64,000 bases of DNA from Peptoniphilus_A hominis (GCF_040096015.1 NZ_JBBMFO010000005.1:1-64000); one strand, 5' to 3'; positions 49,572 to 58,628 are shown, counted from the stretch's first letter. Notes: generated from the sequence alone by a model not told the origin. Numbers and translations: made by a program.

Positions 49572-50446
49572 AAACTTTTTTTAAAGCTTTTATAACGACA
49601 ATAATAATCGTACTGGTCTTGGCACTAGCAGGCGTGGCAGGATACTTTTATTTCCTAGGAAATGAAGACGACGGCAAGCTTGACCAAGATGGAGAAAATC
49701 TTCAATTTTTAATGCTTGGAGTTGACTCTCTCGACTCAAAAAAAGCAGATAATGCCAGGTCAGATACAATTATGGTAGTAAATGTAGATGGCAAAAGCAA
49801 AAAGGTAAATATAATTTCAATCCCAAGGGACACTTACACAAAGATTAAGGGTTACAAAAAGACAAAAATCAACCACTCCTTTAAGTATGGAGGAAGTGAG
49901 CTAACCCTTGACACTGTAAATAACCTTCTTGGCACAGATATAAAATATTATGTCACAGTGGACTACAGATTTGTAGAAGATGTAGTAGATAAAATTGGCG
50001 GAGTCACAGTTGATGTGCCCATGGACATGAAGTATGAAGACCCAACAGCAGATCCACCTCTGACAATTGATATAAAAGAAGGTACACAAACCTTAAATGG
50101 CTACGATGCCATTGGATTTTTAAGATTTAGAAAGGGTTACAAGGACGCAGACCTTGGCAGAGTAAAGGCACAGCAACAATTTATGGCGTCACTTTTATCT
50201 AAGATGAAGGAGCCAAAAACTTTATTAAAGGCACCCTTCCTCATAGGCTCTTATGTAAACTACTCTGAAAATAATATTCCAGTAAAAAAACTTATTAAGG
50301 TGGCAGCCAATATGCGCAGCATAGGCACAGAGGATATAACAACAAATACACTTCCAGGCAGCCCAAAATATATAGGTGGAATTTCTTATTTCATTCCAGA
50401 CGAGAAAAAAATAAATGTAATGCTTTTAGAATATAATTTTAAATAG
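49568..50446 (+). CDS. LytR-CpsA-Psr family protein
   Basis: 292 residues. LCP proteins attach teichoic acids or capsule polymers to peptidoglycan outside the membrane. One N-terminal membrane helix (about 5-28) is followed by the LCP domain: LMLGVDS, NARSDTIMVVNVD, IISIPRDTYTKI, a KINHSFKYGG segment and GFLRFRKGYKDADLGR, which carry the conserved Arg and Asp residues that bind the lipid-linked substrate. The start is TTG 49568 with AAGGAGA 7 nt upstream. Only the catalytic domain is present; there is no C-terminal extension. Confidence 0.9.
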   Translation: MKTFFKAFITTIIIVLVLALAGVAGYFYFLGNEDDGKLDQDGENLQFLMLGVDSLDSKKADNARSDTIMVVNVDGKSKKVNIISIPRDTYTKIKGYKKTKINHSFKYGGSELTLDTVNNLLGTDIKYYVTVDYRFVEDVVDKIGGVTVDVPMDMKYEDPTADPPLTIDIKEGTQTLNGYDAIGFLRFRKGYKDADLGRVKAQQQFMASLLSKMKEPKTLLKAPFLIGSYVNYSENNIPVKKLIKVAANMRSIGTEDITTNTLPGSPKYIGGISYFIPDEKKINVMLLEYNFK

Positions 50447-50454
50447 GAGGCAAA

Positions 50455-50814
50455 ATGACAGTAGAAGAAAAATTAGATATTATTTTAAAATCTTGTGAAT
50501 CAAAAAAAGGAATCGATACAAAAGTTTTGGACATAGGGGGAATGACTTCTATAGCAGATTATTTTGTAATCGTAAGTGGAAACTCCTCAGCACAAGTAGA
50601 TGCCCTTGCTAGGGAAATTGACGAAAAACTTTCAGAACAAGGCGAAGAGCCTATGAACACTGAAGGCAAAAATTCAAGTAGATGGATAATTTTAGATTTT
50701 GGTGATATAATAGTACATGTATTCCACAAGGATGAGAGAGAGTATTATAATCTCGAAAGATTGTGGGAAGATAGCGACAATAAAAACCATGATCATGAAA
50801 ATGAGGAGGAATAA
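50455..50814 (+). CDS. rsfS: Ribosomal silencing factor RsfS
   Basis: 119 residues. RsfS binds uL14 on the 50S subunit and prevents subunit joining when nutrients are scarce. Family motifs: SIADYFVIVSGNSSAQVDAL, SSRWIILDFGDIIVHVF and EYYNLERLW. AGGAGG precedes the ATG. It continues the obg-nadD-yqeK cluster and is followed 2 nt later by ridA. Confidence 0.95.
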   Translation: MTVEEKLDIILKSCESKKGIDTKVLDIGGMTSIADYFVIVSGNSSAQVDALAREIDEKLSEQGEEPMNTEGKNSSRWIILDFGDIIVHVFHKDEREYYNLERLWEDSDNKNHDHENEEE

Positions 50815-50816
50815 TA

Positions 50817-51194
50817 ATGGTTAAAACACTACACACTGACAAAGCACCTGCAGCAGTAGGTCCTTATTCACAAGCAACAGAAGTTAACGGATTTATTTTC
50901 ACATCAGGACAAATTCCACTAGTACCTGAAACTGGAGAACTTGTATCTGACGACATCAAAAAGGCAACTGCAAGAAGTCTTGACAACATCAAGGCAATCT
51001 TAGAAGAAGCAGGATCAAGCTTGGACAAGGTTCTTAAAGTAAATATTTTCTTAGACGATGTAAATGATTTTGCAGCAGTAAATGAAGTTTATGCAGAATA
51101 TTTTACAGAACACAAACCAGCAAGATCATGTGTTGAAGTAGCTAACCTTCCAAAGAAAGCTTTAATTGAAATCGAAGCAATAGCAGTAAAATAA
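50817..51194 (+). CDS. ridA: Enamine/imine deaminase RidA
   Basis: 125 residues of the RidA (YjgF/UK114) family, cytoplasmic trimers that hydrolyse reactive 2-aminoacrylate released by PLP enzymes. Typical segments are APAAVGPYSQA, FTSGQIPLVPETGE and the substrate-binding Arg in KPARSCVEVANLPK. GAGGAGG lies upstream. A terminator with a UUCG loop follows. Confidence 0.94.
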   Translation: MVKTLHTDKAPAAVGPYSQATEVNGFIFTSGQIPLVPETGELVSDDIKKATARSLDNIKAILEEAGSSLDKVLKVNIFLDDVNDFAAVNEVYAEYFTEHKPARSCVEVANLPKKALIEIEAIAVK

Positions 51195-51207
51195 TTATTT
51201 CAATAAT

Positions 51208-51229
51208 AGACCCTTCGGGGTCTTTTTTT
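51208..51229 (+). terminator. Terminator after ridA
   Basis: 6-bp stem AGACCC/GGGTCT closed by a stable TTCG tetraloop, then seven T. Confidence 0.88.
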
Positions 51230-51250
51230 ATAAAAGACAAGTGGTGAAAA

Positions 51251-51541
51251 ATGAAAGAGATAAATGTAAATGATATTGATAAGACTAGTGATGCCTTTAT
51301 CATAGATGTGCGTGAAGATGAAGAAGTATTTGAGACAGGAACAATAAAGGGAGCAGTTCACCTTCCCATGATGACAGTGCCAAATAACTTAAACAAGATT
51401 CCAAAAGACAGAGAAATTTATATTCTCTGCAGAAGTGGAAGAAGATCCTATGAAGTGGCATCTTACCTAAGTGAACTGGGCTACAATGCCATAAACCTTA
51501 AGGGTGGAATTATAAAGTATAAGGGAAAGCTTGTTAAATAA
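51251..51541 (+). CDS. Single-domain rhodanese
   Basis: 96 residues, one rhodanese domain. The active-site loop is YILCRSGRRSYEVA, with Cys at about residue 57 as the persulfide carrier. The N-terminal FIIDVREDEEVFETGTIKGA is typical. It may act in sulfur transfer; with no partner gene next to it the acceptor is unknown. GTGGTG lies before the ATG. Confidence 0.9.
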   Translation: MKEINVNDIDKTSDAFIIDVREDEEVFETGTIKGAVHLPMMTVPNNLNKIPKDREIYILCRSGRRSYEVASYLSELGYNAINLKGGIIKYKGKLVK

Positions 51542-51604
51542 TTTTTTGCAATTAAAAGATTTGTTAAATATTTTTTCGATAAGGAAGTTTTTTTGCAGCT
51601 TATG

Positions 51605-51613
51605 TGTTATAAT
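51605..51613 (+). promoter_or_regulatory. Extended -10 of the DEAD-box gene
   Basis: TGT-TATAAT (hexamer 51608-51613) with no good -35. Start expected near 51620, before the hairpin at 51632. Confidence 0.45.
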
Positions 51614-51631
51614 GCCTAAGGAAAGAACTTG

Positions 51632-51661
51632 AGACCGAGGGAAATCTCGGTCTATTTTTTT
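51632..51661 (+). terminator. Terminator in the DEAD-box 5' leader
   Basis: Perfect 8-bp stem AGACCGAG/CTCGGTCT with a 6-nt loop and seven T. It can end the rhodanese message, but it also lies between the proposed promoter and the helicase start, so it may attenuate the helicase. Confidence 0.8.
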
Positions 51662-51686
51662 GTTCAAAATAGATTAGGAGAATATA

Positions 51687-53333
51687 TTGAGATTTAACGA
51701 ATTAAATTTATCTAGGGAAGTTTTGCAGGCGATCGAAGAAATGGGTTTTGTAAGTCCATCAGAAGTACAGGAGGGCACTATTCCTGAAATTTTAGATGGT
51801 CACGACCTTCTTGCGCAAGCTCAAACGGGTACAGGCAAGACTGCTTCCTTTGGCATACCAATGATTGAAAAAATCCAGGACAATAATTATGAAACTTTGC
51901 AGGGAATCGTCTTGGTCCCAACAAGAGAACTTGCAAGACAGGTGTCAGAAGAACTTAAAAAACTTTCTAAACATAAAACTTTTATAAGGGTCCTTGCCAT
52001 TTATGGTGGAGCAGACATGGGCAAGCAACTTAGAGAACTAAAGAGGGGCGCAAGTATTGTAGTCGGCACTCCAGGAAGAATCATGGATCACATGAAGAGG
52101 AAGACTATTGATTTATCCAGTTTAAAATTTTTGGTCCTTGATGAGGCAGACGAGATGTTTGAAATGGGCTTTAGGGATGATATGAAGACTATAATCGAAA
52201 AGACAAATGATGACAGACAAACTTTGTTTTTCTCTGCAACTTTTGACAATGAGATACAGGAATTTTCAAAACTTTATCAAAACAATCCAAAGAAAGTTAT
52301 CATCGAAAAGAAGGAGCTCACTGCAGAAAAAATTAAGCAATACTATTTGGAATTAAATAGGAATATGAAGACTGAAATTTTAAACAGGCTCATCTTAATT
52401 CACAAGCCAAAGAAGTCTATTATTTTCTGCAACACTAAGAGAATGGTGGAAAATTTGGAAGAGGAAATTGCACAAAAGGGCTACAAGGTGGACTCCCTTC
52501 ACGGCGATATGCGTCAGTCTTCTAGGGACAATGTCATGAAAAAGTTTAGGAAGGGAACAATTGATGTTTTAATTGCAACTGATGTTGCTGCTCGCGGTCT
52601 TGATGTTTCTGACATAGACATTGTTTTTAACTACGACCTGCCACAGCAAGCTGAGTATTATGTCCACAGAATTGGTCGTACGGCAAGAGCTGGCAAAAAG
52701 GGTCTGTCTTTTACTTTTGTGACTAGCAGGGATTATCCAAAGTTTAGAGAAATCGAAAAGTATGCAAATATAAAGATGGAAAGAATAGATTTGCCAACTA
52801 AAGGGGACCTTGAAAGAGAAAGTATGGAAAATTTACTTGACAGGGTCAGCAAAAATATTTTAAAGGCAGAAGACAATGTCCGATACAGCGAAGTTTTAAA
52901 TAAACTTTTGGCTCAGGGACACAGTTTATACGACATAAGCGTTTCACTTTTAAAGATGGTAAATGAGTCTTCAAAAAACAGAAAAATTACTGAGCTTGAT
53001 AAGGTTGACTTTGGCAAAAAATTTGAAATGAATAGATCTAATAGGGCTGACAAGTCTAATAGAAAGACCAAGACGACTAAAGAAATGAAAAAGATCAAGG
53101 GACCAAAAATTTTCATCAACAAGGGCAAAAGAGATGGACTTGACTCCCGCGAAATTATAAGACTTCTTGAGAAGCACACAAATGTATCTCCAGGTGAAAT
53201 TGGCAGGATCAATATTATGCCAAACTTCACTTTTGTGGAAATTCCAAAAAATATGATTAAAGATGCCATAAAAGACCTTGACGGCAAAAAAATTAAGGGC
53301 AAGACTCTTAAAGCAGAATATTCTGAAAAATAA
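51687..53333 (+). CDS. DEAD-box RNA helicase with DbpA-type RNA-binding domain
   Basis: 548 residues. Unwinds RNA in ribosome assembly, mRNA decay or cold adaptation. Motifs are in order: Q-motif region, AQTGTGKT, PTRELARQ, TPGRI, DEAD, SAT, HGDMRQSSRD, ATDVAARGLD and HRIGRTARAG. The C-terminal 75 residues form a DbpA RNA-binding domain (RDGLDSREIIRLLEKHTNV), which in DbpA recognises 23S rRNA hairpin 92. It could be called CshA, DeaD or DbpA-like. TTG 51687 is the start, with AGGAG 6 nt upstream. Confidence 0.94.
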   Translation: MRFNELNLSREVLQAIEEMGFVSPSEVQEGTIPEILDGHDLLAQAQTGTGKTASFGIPMIEKIQDNNYETLQGIVLVPTRELARQVSEELKKLSKHKTFIRVLAIYGGADMGKQLRELKRGASIVVGTPGRIMDHMKRKTIDLSSLKFLVLDEADEMFEMGFRDDMKTIIEKTNDDRQTLFFSATFDNEIQEFSKLYQNNPKKVIIEKKELTAEKIKQYYLELNRNMKTEILNRLILIHKPKKSIIFCNTKRMVENLEEEIAQKGYKVDSLHGDMRQSSRDNVMKKFRKGTIDVLIATDVAARGLDVSDIDIVFNYDLPQQAEYYVHRIGRTARAGKKGLSFTFVTSRDYPKFREIEKYANIKMERIDLPTKGDLERESMENLLDRVSKNILKAEDNVRYSEVLNKLLAQGHSLYDISVSLLKMVNESSKNRKITELDKVDFGKKFEMNRSNRADKSNRKTKTTKEMKKIKGPKIFINKGKRDGLDSREIIRLLEKHTNVSPGEIGRINIMPNFTFVEIPKNMIKDAIKDLDGKKIKGKTLKAEYSEK

Positions 53334-53347
53334 AATTTAAAATTTAT

Positions 53348-53387
53348 AAATCCCCAAAATGAATTTAATTTCACTTGGGGATTTTTA
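53348..53387 (+). terminator. Terminator after the DEAD-box gene
   Basis: 10-bp stem AAATCCCCAA/TTGGGGATTT with a 17-nt loop and a T-rich tail. Confidence 0.78.
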
Positions 53388-53412
53388 TTTGCAAATTTTT
53401 TCTTTTAAACTC

Positions 53413-53421
53413 TGTTATAAT
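53413..53421 (+). promoter_or_regulatory. Extended -10 of polA
   Basis: TGT-TATAAT (hexamer 53416-53421), start expected near 53428, at the ribosome site of polA. No clear -35. Confidence 0.42.
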
Positions 53422-53439
53422 GTAGTAAGGAGGTTTTTT

Positions 53440-56097
53440 ATGGATAATAAATTTTTAATTATAGATGGAAGTTCACTTTTTTTCAGATCCTTTTACGCTC
53501 TTCCTCTTTTAAAAACTAAGAGGGGTCTTTACACTAATGCGATTTACGGCTTTGTCATGATGGTGGAAAATGCCATAGAGAAGATAAATCCTACTCATGT
53601 GGCAGTTTGTTTTGACATGAAGGGCAAAACTTTTAGGTCTGACATTTATAAGGACTACAAGGGCACTAGGCAAAAGACTCCAAATGAACTTGAACAACAA
53701 TGGCCTCTTGTCCGAGACATTTTAAACTTGATGAATATAAAAATTTTGGAATCACCAGTTTATGAAGCAGACGACATCGCAGGCACTCTTTCAAAGCTTG
53801 CCAGTCAAGAAAATTTTGAAACTTATCTTTTAACTGGCGACAAGGATTATTTCCAACTTGTAAATGACAAGACAAGGGTCCTCTTAACTCGCAAGGGCAT
53901 AACTGAAATGGACATAATAACAGTTGATAGTCTAAAGGAAAAATACGGTCTTGAGCCTCATGAATTTATTGATTTAAAGGCACTTATGGGGGACCAATCT
54001 GATAATATTCCAGGAATTTATGGCATTGGAGAAAAAACTGGTCTCAAATTAATTAAAGAGTTTAAAAACATTGAAAATCTTTACGAAAATATTGAAAATG
54101 TGACAGCAAAAAAGCTTAAGGAAAAATTAATTGAGGGCAAAATGTCTGCCTTTATGAGCAAAAAATTGGGGACAATTGTAAGAGATGTGCCAATTGAAGA
54201 GTCTTTAGATGACTTCAAAAAAGTGGACTACGATTATGAAAATCTTTCAAAGATGTACCGTGACTTTGAGTTTAATTCCATGCTTGCAAGACTTCCAGAG
54301 GAGTATAGGAAAGAAGAAGTGGAGGAAATTTCCGAAGATAATTTTAAATTTAAGGAAATAAAAAACCTAGATGACTTTATAGAAAAAGCGATAGATGAAA
54401 AGTCTTTTACCTTTAAATTTATTTCTGATGGCAAAATTTATGAAGATGTGGAACCTATTTATCTGGCCCTAAAAATTAAGGATGAGCTTGTGAATTTCAT
54501 TTCGTGGGAAAAAATTGATTTCAAAAAGTTAAAGGAAGTCATGGAAGATGAAGGCATAGAAAAACTTGGCTACGACATGAAAGAAGATATAATCATCTTA
54601 ATGGATCTTGGCATGGACATAAAAAATTACTCCCACGATGTGGTTATTGCAGAATATATTTTAAATTCCACAAAAAGCGACTACGACATAAATAAAATTT
54701 CTATGGACTATTTTAAAAATGGCTACATGGACCAGGAAGACCTCTTGGGCAAGGGGGCAAAGAAAAAGACTTATGCAGACTTAGATAAGGATGACCTATT
54801 TAAATATTTTGCCTTTATGTTAAATACAATTTATAAATTGGAAGGTCTTCAAAGAGAAAAAATTGAAGAAGAGGAGATGACTTCTCTCTACAAAGACATG
54901 GAGCTGCCTCTAGTTGAAGTCCTTGCCTCCATGGAATATGTGGGCATCAACACTGACGAGGCTGTCCTTGATGAAATTGACGAGAAAATTACTTTAAAGC
55001 TAAAGGATTTGGAAGAAGAAATTTATAGGGAAGCTGAGGAAGAATTTAACATCAATTCGCCAAAGCAGTTGGGCGTGATTTTATTTGAGAAGATGGACTT
55101 TCCAGTGATTAAAAAGACAAAGACGGGCTACTCAACTTCTGCCGATGTTCTAGAAAAACTTCGCGGCAAGGGCGAAATCATTGACAATATTTTAGACTAC
55201 AGAAAATTTTCTAAATTAAAATCAACTTACATTGACGGACTAAAGGCTGTTATAAATAAAAAGACCAACCGCATTCACTCAAGATTTATGCAAACAGTGA
55301 CTGCAACGGGAAGAATTTCATCAACTGAGCCAAACCTTCAAAACATTCCAATAAAAACTGAAGAGGGAAGGTTAATTAGAAAGGCCTTTTTGGCGTCAGA
55401 AAATTCAGTTTTAGTGGACGCCGACTATTCACAAATTGAACTTAGGGTCTTAGCGGCACTTTCAAAGGACCAAGAAATGCTTGATGCCTTCAAACATGGC
55501 TTGGACATTCACAGAAAAACTGCATCAGAAGTTTTCCATGTGGACTATGACGATGTAAATGCCCTTCAAAGGTCTGAGGCAAAGGCTGTAAACTTTGGAA
55601 TAGTCTACGGAATTTCTGACTATGGACTTTCACAAAACCTAAATATACCGAGAAAGGCTGCCAAGGAATACATCGACAACTATTTGGGACACTTTGTTGG
55701 AATAAAAAATTATATGTCTGAGGAAATTGAAGAAGGCAAAAAGAAGGGTTATGTTGAGACAATTTTTAAAAGGAGAAGGTACATTCCTGAACTTAGTGCA
55801 AAGAATTTTAACATAAGAAGTTTTGGCGAGAGAATTGCTCTTAACACACCAATCCAAGGTTCTGCAGCGGACATTATAAAAATCGCAATGGTAAAAGTTT
55901 ATAATGAACTTAAAAAGAGAAATTTAAAGTCTAAACTAATAATTCAAATTCATGATGAACTTGTAGTTGACGCTGCAGAAGATGAAGTTGAAGAAGTTAA
56001 AAAAATTATGAAGGACTTAATGGAAAATTCTGTTGACTTAAATGTAAAACTTTCTGTTGACATGAACACTGGGGAAAATCTCTATGAATCAAAATAA
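53440..56097 (+). CDS. polA: DNA polymerase I
   Basis: 885 residues. Repair and Okazaki-fragment processing. The N-terminal 5'-3' exonuclease (FLIIDGSSLFFRSFYALP, GDQSDNIPGIYGIG) and the C-terminal polymerase (motif A DADYSQIELRVLAAL, motif B RSEAKAVNFGIVYGISDYGL, motif C QIHDELVVDA) are complete. The middle 3'-5' exonuclease domain lacks the DxE of motif I, so no proofreading is expected, as in Bacillus-type Pol I. ATG 53440 has AGGAGG 6 nt upstream; a longer frame from 53359 runs through the previous terminator. It overlaps coaE by 14 nt. Confidence 0.96.
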   Translation: MDNKFLIIDGSSLFFRSFYALPLLKTKRGLYTNAIYGFVMMVENAIEKINPTHVAVCFDMKGKTFRSDIYKDYKGTRQKTPNELEQQWPLVRDILNLMNIKILESPVYEADDIAGTLSKLASQENFETYLLTGDKDYFQLVNDKTRVLLTRKGITEMDIITVDSLKEKYGLEPHEFIDLKALMGDQSDNIPGIYGIGEKTGLKLIKEFKNIENLYENIENVTAKKLKEKLIEGKMSAFMSKKLGTIVRDVPIEESLDDFKKVDYDYENLSKMYRDFEFNSMLARLPEEYRKEEVEEISEDNFKFKEIKNLDDFIEKAIDEKSFTFKFISDGKIYEDVEPIYLALKIKDELVNFISWEKIDFKKLKEVMEDEGIEKLGYDMKEDIIILMDLGMDIKNYSHDVVIAEYILNSTKSDYDINKISMDYFKNGYMDQEDLLGKGAKKKTYADLDKDDLFKYFAFMLNTIYKLEGLQREKIEEEEMTSLYKDMELPLVEVLASMEYVGINTDEAVLDEIDEKITLKLKDLEEEIYREAEEEFNINSPKQLGVILFEKMDFPVIKKTKTGYSTSADVLEKLRGKGEIIDNILDYRKFSKLKSTYIDGLKAVINKKTNRIHSRFMQTVTATGRISSTEPNLQNIPIKTEEGRLIRKAFLASENSVLVDADYSQIELRVLAALSKDQEMLDAFKHGLDIHRKTASEVFHVDYDDVNALQRSEAKAVNFGIVYGISDYGLSQNLNIPRKAAKEYIDNYLGHFVGIKNYMSEEIEEGKKKGYVETIFKRRRYIPELSAKNFNIRSFGERIALNTPIQGSAADIIKIAMVKVYNELKKRNLKSKLIIQIHDELVVDAAEDEVEEVKKIMKDLMENSVDLNVKLSVDMNTGENLYESK

Positions 56098-56674
56098 AAT
56101 TATTGGACTTACTGGCTCTATTGCAACGGGAAAATCTCAGGTATCAAAGTATTTAAAGGGCAAGGGTATAAAGGTAGTTGACGCAGATTTAATTGCAAGA
56201 GAAGTGGCAAATTATAAATCTGTAAAAAACAAAATCAAAAAAGTCTTTGGCGATGACCTTTATATCAATGACAAGCTGGACAGAAAAAAGCTGGCTGAAA
56301 TAATTTTTGCAAATAAAATCCATCGTCAAAAACTAAATGGCATAATGCATCCAGAAATTTACAAAGAGATAAATAAAAAGACTAGGGGCAAGGAAGACCT
56401 CGTCTTTGTGGATATACCCCTTCTCTTTGAAAATGAAGATATAAATAAGAAGTATGGACTTGACTTTGACGAAATTTGGCTTGTCTATGTGGACAGGGAA
56501 ACACAGATAAGAAGGCTCATGGATAGAGACGGCATTTCAAGAGAATATGCAGAGAAAAAAATAAATTCGCAAATTTCTGTTGAAGAGAAGAGAAAAAAGG
56601 CAGATGTCATAATTGACAACTCAGGTACTTTAGAAGAAACTTTCGCCCAAGTAGAAGAAAATTTAAAAAAATAA
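56084..56674 (+). CDS. coaE: Dephospho-CoA kinase
   Basis: 196 residues. The last step of coenzyme A synthesis. P-loop GLTGSIATGKS (about 7-17), DADLIAREV, FVDIPLLFENE and the lid segment QIRRLMDRDGIS are typical. The polA-coaE order is common in Firmicutes. A terminator follows. Confidence 0.94.
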   Translation: MNQNKIIGLTGSIATGKSQVSKYLKGKGIKVVDADLIAREVANYKSVKNKIKKVFGDDLYINDKLDRKKLAEIIFANKIHRQKLNGIMHPEIYKEINKKTRGKEDLVFVDIPLLFENEDINKKYGLDFDEIWLVYVDRETQIRRLMDRDGISREYAEKKINSQISVEEKRKKADVIIDNSGTLEETFAQVEENLKK

Positions 56675-56680
56675 AAGAGA

Positions 56681-56710
56681 TGTGTTGGAAATTTTCCAGC
56701 ACATTTTTTT
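56681..56710 (+). terminator. Terminator after coaE
   Basis: 9-bp stem TGTGTTGGA/TCCAGCACA (one G-U) with a 5-nt loop and seven T. Confidence 0.82.
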
Positions 56711-56783
56711 GCAAGGAAAAATTTACAAAATATAAAAAAAACTTTACAATTCCTAATTTCTTTGTTAAGATATAACTTGTCCT

Positions 56784-56859
56784 AGGGGTATAGTTCAGTT
56801 GGTAGAACATTGGTCTCCAAAACCAAGTGTCGTGGGTTCGAGTCCTGCTACCCCTGCCA
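56784..56859 (+). tRNA. tRNA-Trp (anticodon CCA)
   Basis: 76-nt cloverleaf. The acceptor stem AGGGGTA/TACCCCT pairs perfectly; D-loop AGTTCAGTTGGTAGAAC; anticodon stem TTGGT/ACCAA with loop CTCCAAA; T-arm with GGTTCGAGTC. The discriminator is G and the 3' CCA is encoded. A weak TATAAC at 56771-56776 may be part of its promoter, and a terminator follows closely. It stands alone. Confidence 0.97.
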
Positions 56860-56862
56860 ATT

Positions 56863-56890
56863 ACTGATTGCATTTGCAGTCAGTTTTTTT
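56863..56890 (+). terminator. Terminator after tRNA-Trp
   Basis: 9-bp stem ACTGATTGC/GCAGTCAGT with a 4-nt loop and seven T. Confidence 0.85.
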
Positions 56891-56898
56891 ATGCCCAT

Positions 56899-56941
56899 TA
56901 AAAAACCTTGACTACTTATTACAGCAATCAAGGATTTTTTT
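56899..56941. terminator. Likely terminator of the minus-strand genes
   Basis: Stem CCTTGA/TCAAGG (56906-56911 with 56928-56933), long loop, flanked by A- and T-runs on both sides. It serves the gene that ends at 56961. Confidence 0.55.
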
Positions 56942-56960
56942 GAATCTAAAATATTAAATT

Positions 56961-57674
56961 TTAATTTTTTGCTCTTCTGTAGCCAGCAGCTTGTGCTTCT
57001 TGCTCTGTATCAAAGAAAACTACATTTTTTTGAGATACTTTGTTGTAATCTCTGCCTCCAGGAACGTGATAAATTTTGCTTTTTCTGTTGCCTTTTATTT
57101 TGCCTTGGCTTGTATCTGGTGTGTAATTTTGGTAATTATTAGTTCCCTTTGGGTTTGCAACAAGGGTGTTTGTGGTATTAACTTCCTTAACTTCTTTTAC
57201 TTCGGCTTGCTTATCTGTAGAAAGTGGTGCAGGTGCTTGCTGAGCTTCGTAACCACTTCCAATGGCAACAGTTCTAGCTACATTGTCCCAATTAACTTCT
57301 TGATTAAAGGCTTCTGCAATAACTCTAATAGGAACAAAAGTACGATCATTTATAATTTTTGGTGCAACATCTAGGTCTTGTTTGATTTCATCTTTTGTAT
57401 AAAAATTTTGACCAATTACAAATATAAAAGGATCATCACCTTGTGAAACTGTAATTTGCTTTAAGTCCTTATCCCAATCAACTTCAAGACCTAAGTTCTC
57501 AGATATAACTCTAATGGGAACTAAAGTCCTTCCATTTTCAATTACCGGCGCAACATCGGTTGTTACATAACTGCCATTAATCCATAATTTTACTTCGCTA
57601 TTTGCAAATAAATTAAAGGGAATAAATGCAAACAACAAAAGTGCGACTAAGAATAATTTCTTTGTTTTTTTCAT
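56961..57674 (-). CDS. Secreted protein: stalk-domain repeats plus sunset-like domain
   Basis: 237 residues. A signal peptide (hydrophobic 8-24, likely cut after LFANS) sends it out of the cell. Residues about 30-145 are a copper amine oxidase N-terminal-like (PF07833) domain with paired motifs RTLVPIRVISENLGLEVDWD and RTFVPIRVIAEAFNQEVNWD, a fold often used to bind cell walls; no copper site is implied. After an Ala/Pro/Lys linker, the last 45 residues (KSKIYHVPGGRDY, then DTEQEAQAAGYR) resemble the small sunset domain found at the ends of secreted nucleases. No catalytic domain is visible. GGAGGAAG lies upstream. Confidence 0.8.
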   Translation of the reverse strand: MKKTKKLFLVALLLFAFIPFNLFANSEVKLWINGSYVTTDVAPVIENGRTLVPIRVISENLGLEVDWDKDLKQITVSQGDDPFIFVIGQNFYTKDEIKQDLDVAPKIINDRTFVPIRVIAEAFNQEVNWDNVARTVAIGSGYEAQQAPAPLSTDKQAEVKEVKEVNTTNTLVANPKGTNNYQNYTPDTSQGKIKGNRKSKIYHVPGGRDYNKVSQKNVVFFDTEQEAQAAGYRRAKN

Positions 57675-57723
57675 ATTATCTTCCTCCTTATTAATATTAA
57701 ATCTAAAATTTTAGAAAATATGA

Positions 57724-58455
57724 CTATTTTAAACTAGATGTGTGAACCCTTATACAATAAATATTTATTGCTAAAAAAATAATACTTATCGTGCTAAAAG
57801 AAGGGCTGTTTATTATTTGTGAAAGCAGGATTAAAAATAATGACAAGGGTAGATTCACAAACTTAAAAATCTTTAAAGGTCTTTTTGACTTTCCTTCAGG
57901 CAAATTATTTGTCACTTCATAGTAAGATTTATAGGGGTATAAATTTTTTTTATTTATTTTTTTATAAAGTCTGTAGCAATTTTTTTGATTTTTTTCAGTT
58001 AAATTTCCATAGAAAAATAAATTGCCATCTAAATCATAGATATAAATAACTTTATTATCTATTTCGATATGAGAAATTTTATCGAGAGATATTTTATAGC
58101 CATTATAAAATTCATCAGACATTTTCATAATGGAATCCTTATATAATTTTAAGTATTCTTTTTTCTCGTTAGTTACAAGCTCCTTCCAATTTAATCCATA
58201 ATCATTTTCATCTGAATTATTTTTTTCATAATTTTTATGACTGCTTTTCTTAGGCAAATAAATTAAGTCTTTAAGTCCAAAGGTAGTCTTGTGATAAATT
58301 TTATTATAAATTGATTTTTTTGGATTTCTTATAAAGCCCATGCCTCTTTTGCCGTAAAATGGATTTACTGATCTCTTAATTGCTCTCTTATATTGTGAAG
58401 TTGTTCTTGCTTTAAAAGATTTTTTAATGCTTGGTTTTCTCATGCCAACTTTCAT
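57724..58455 (-). CDS. Hypothetical membrane protein with basic N-terminus
   Basis: 243 residues, no assigned function. The first 60 residues are very basic and include KPSIKKSFKARTT, VNPFYGKRGMGFIRNPKK and YNKIYHKTTFG, a segment I have seen at the start of various Firmicute hypothetical proteins. A central soluble part (about 90-190) leads to two membrane helices at about 200-237. GGGAG lies about 8 nt before ATG 58455. It probably shares a transcript with the secreted protein gene 49 nt downstream. AT content is higher than in the flanking core genes. Confidence 0.65.
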   Translation of the reverse strand: MKVGMRKPSIKKSFKARTTSQYKRAIKRSVNPFYGKRGMGFIRNPKKSIYNKIYHKTTFGLKDLIYLPKKSSHKNYEKNNSDENDYGLNWKELVTNEKKEYLKLYKDSIMKMSDEFYNGYKISLDKISHIEIDNKVIYIYDLDGNLFFYGNLTEKNQKNCYRLYKKINKKNLYPYKSYYEVTNNLPEGKSKRPLKIFKFVNLPLSLFLILLSQIINSPSFSTISIIFLAINIYCIRVHTSSLK

Positions 58456-58500
58456 AACAAACTCCCTTGGCTTTCATTTATTACTATAACTTATACTTAA

Positions 58501-58528
58501 ATTATAAAACAAATCCTATTTAATTCAA
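58501..58528 (-). promoter_or_regulatory. Putative promoter of the minus-strand pair
   Basis: Minus-strand TTGAAT (58523-58528), 16-nt spacer, TATAAT (58501-58506). Confidence 0.5.
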
Positions 58529-58628
58529 TAAAGCTTTACTGAACTTTTTTGAAATTTTAATTTTTCAACTCTACATATTGATAGAATGGGAATTTCTATT
58601 GAATTTATTTAAAAAAATTTTATAACTA

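Noticed and set aside
53359..53439. A 27-residue N-terminal extension of polA
   Set aside because: It runs from inside the terminator of the preceding gene; the ATG at 53440 has AGGAGG 6 nt upstream and starts at the conserved domain.
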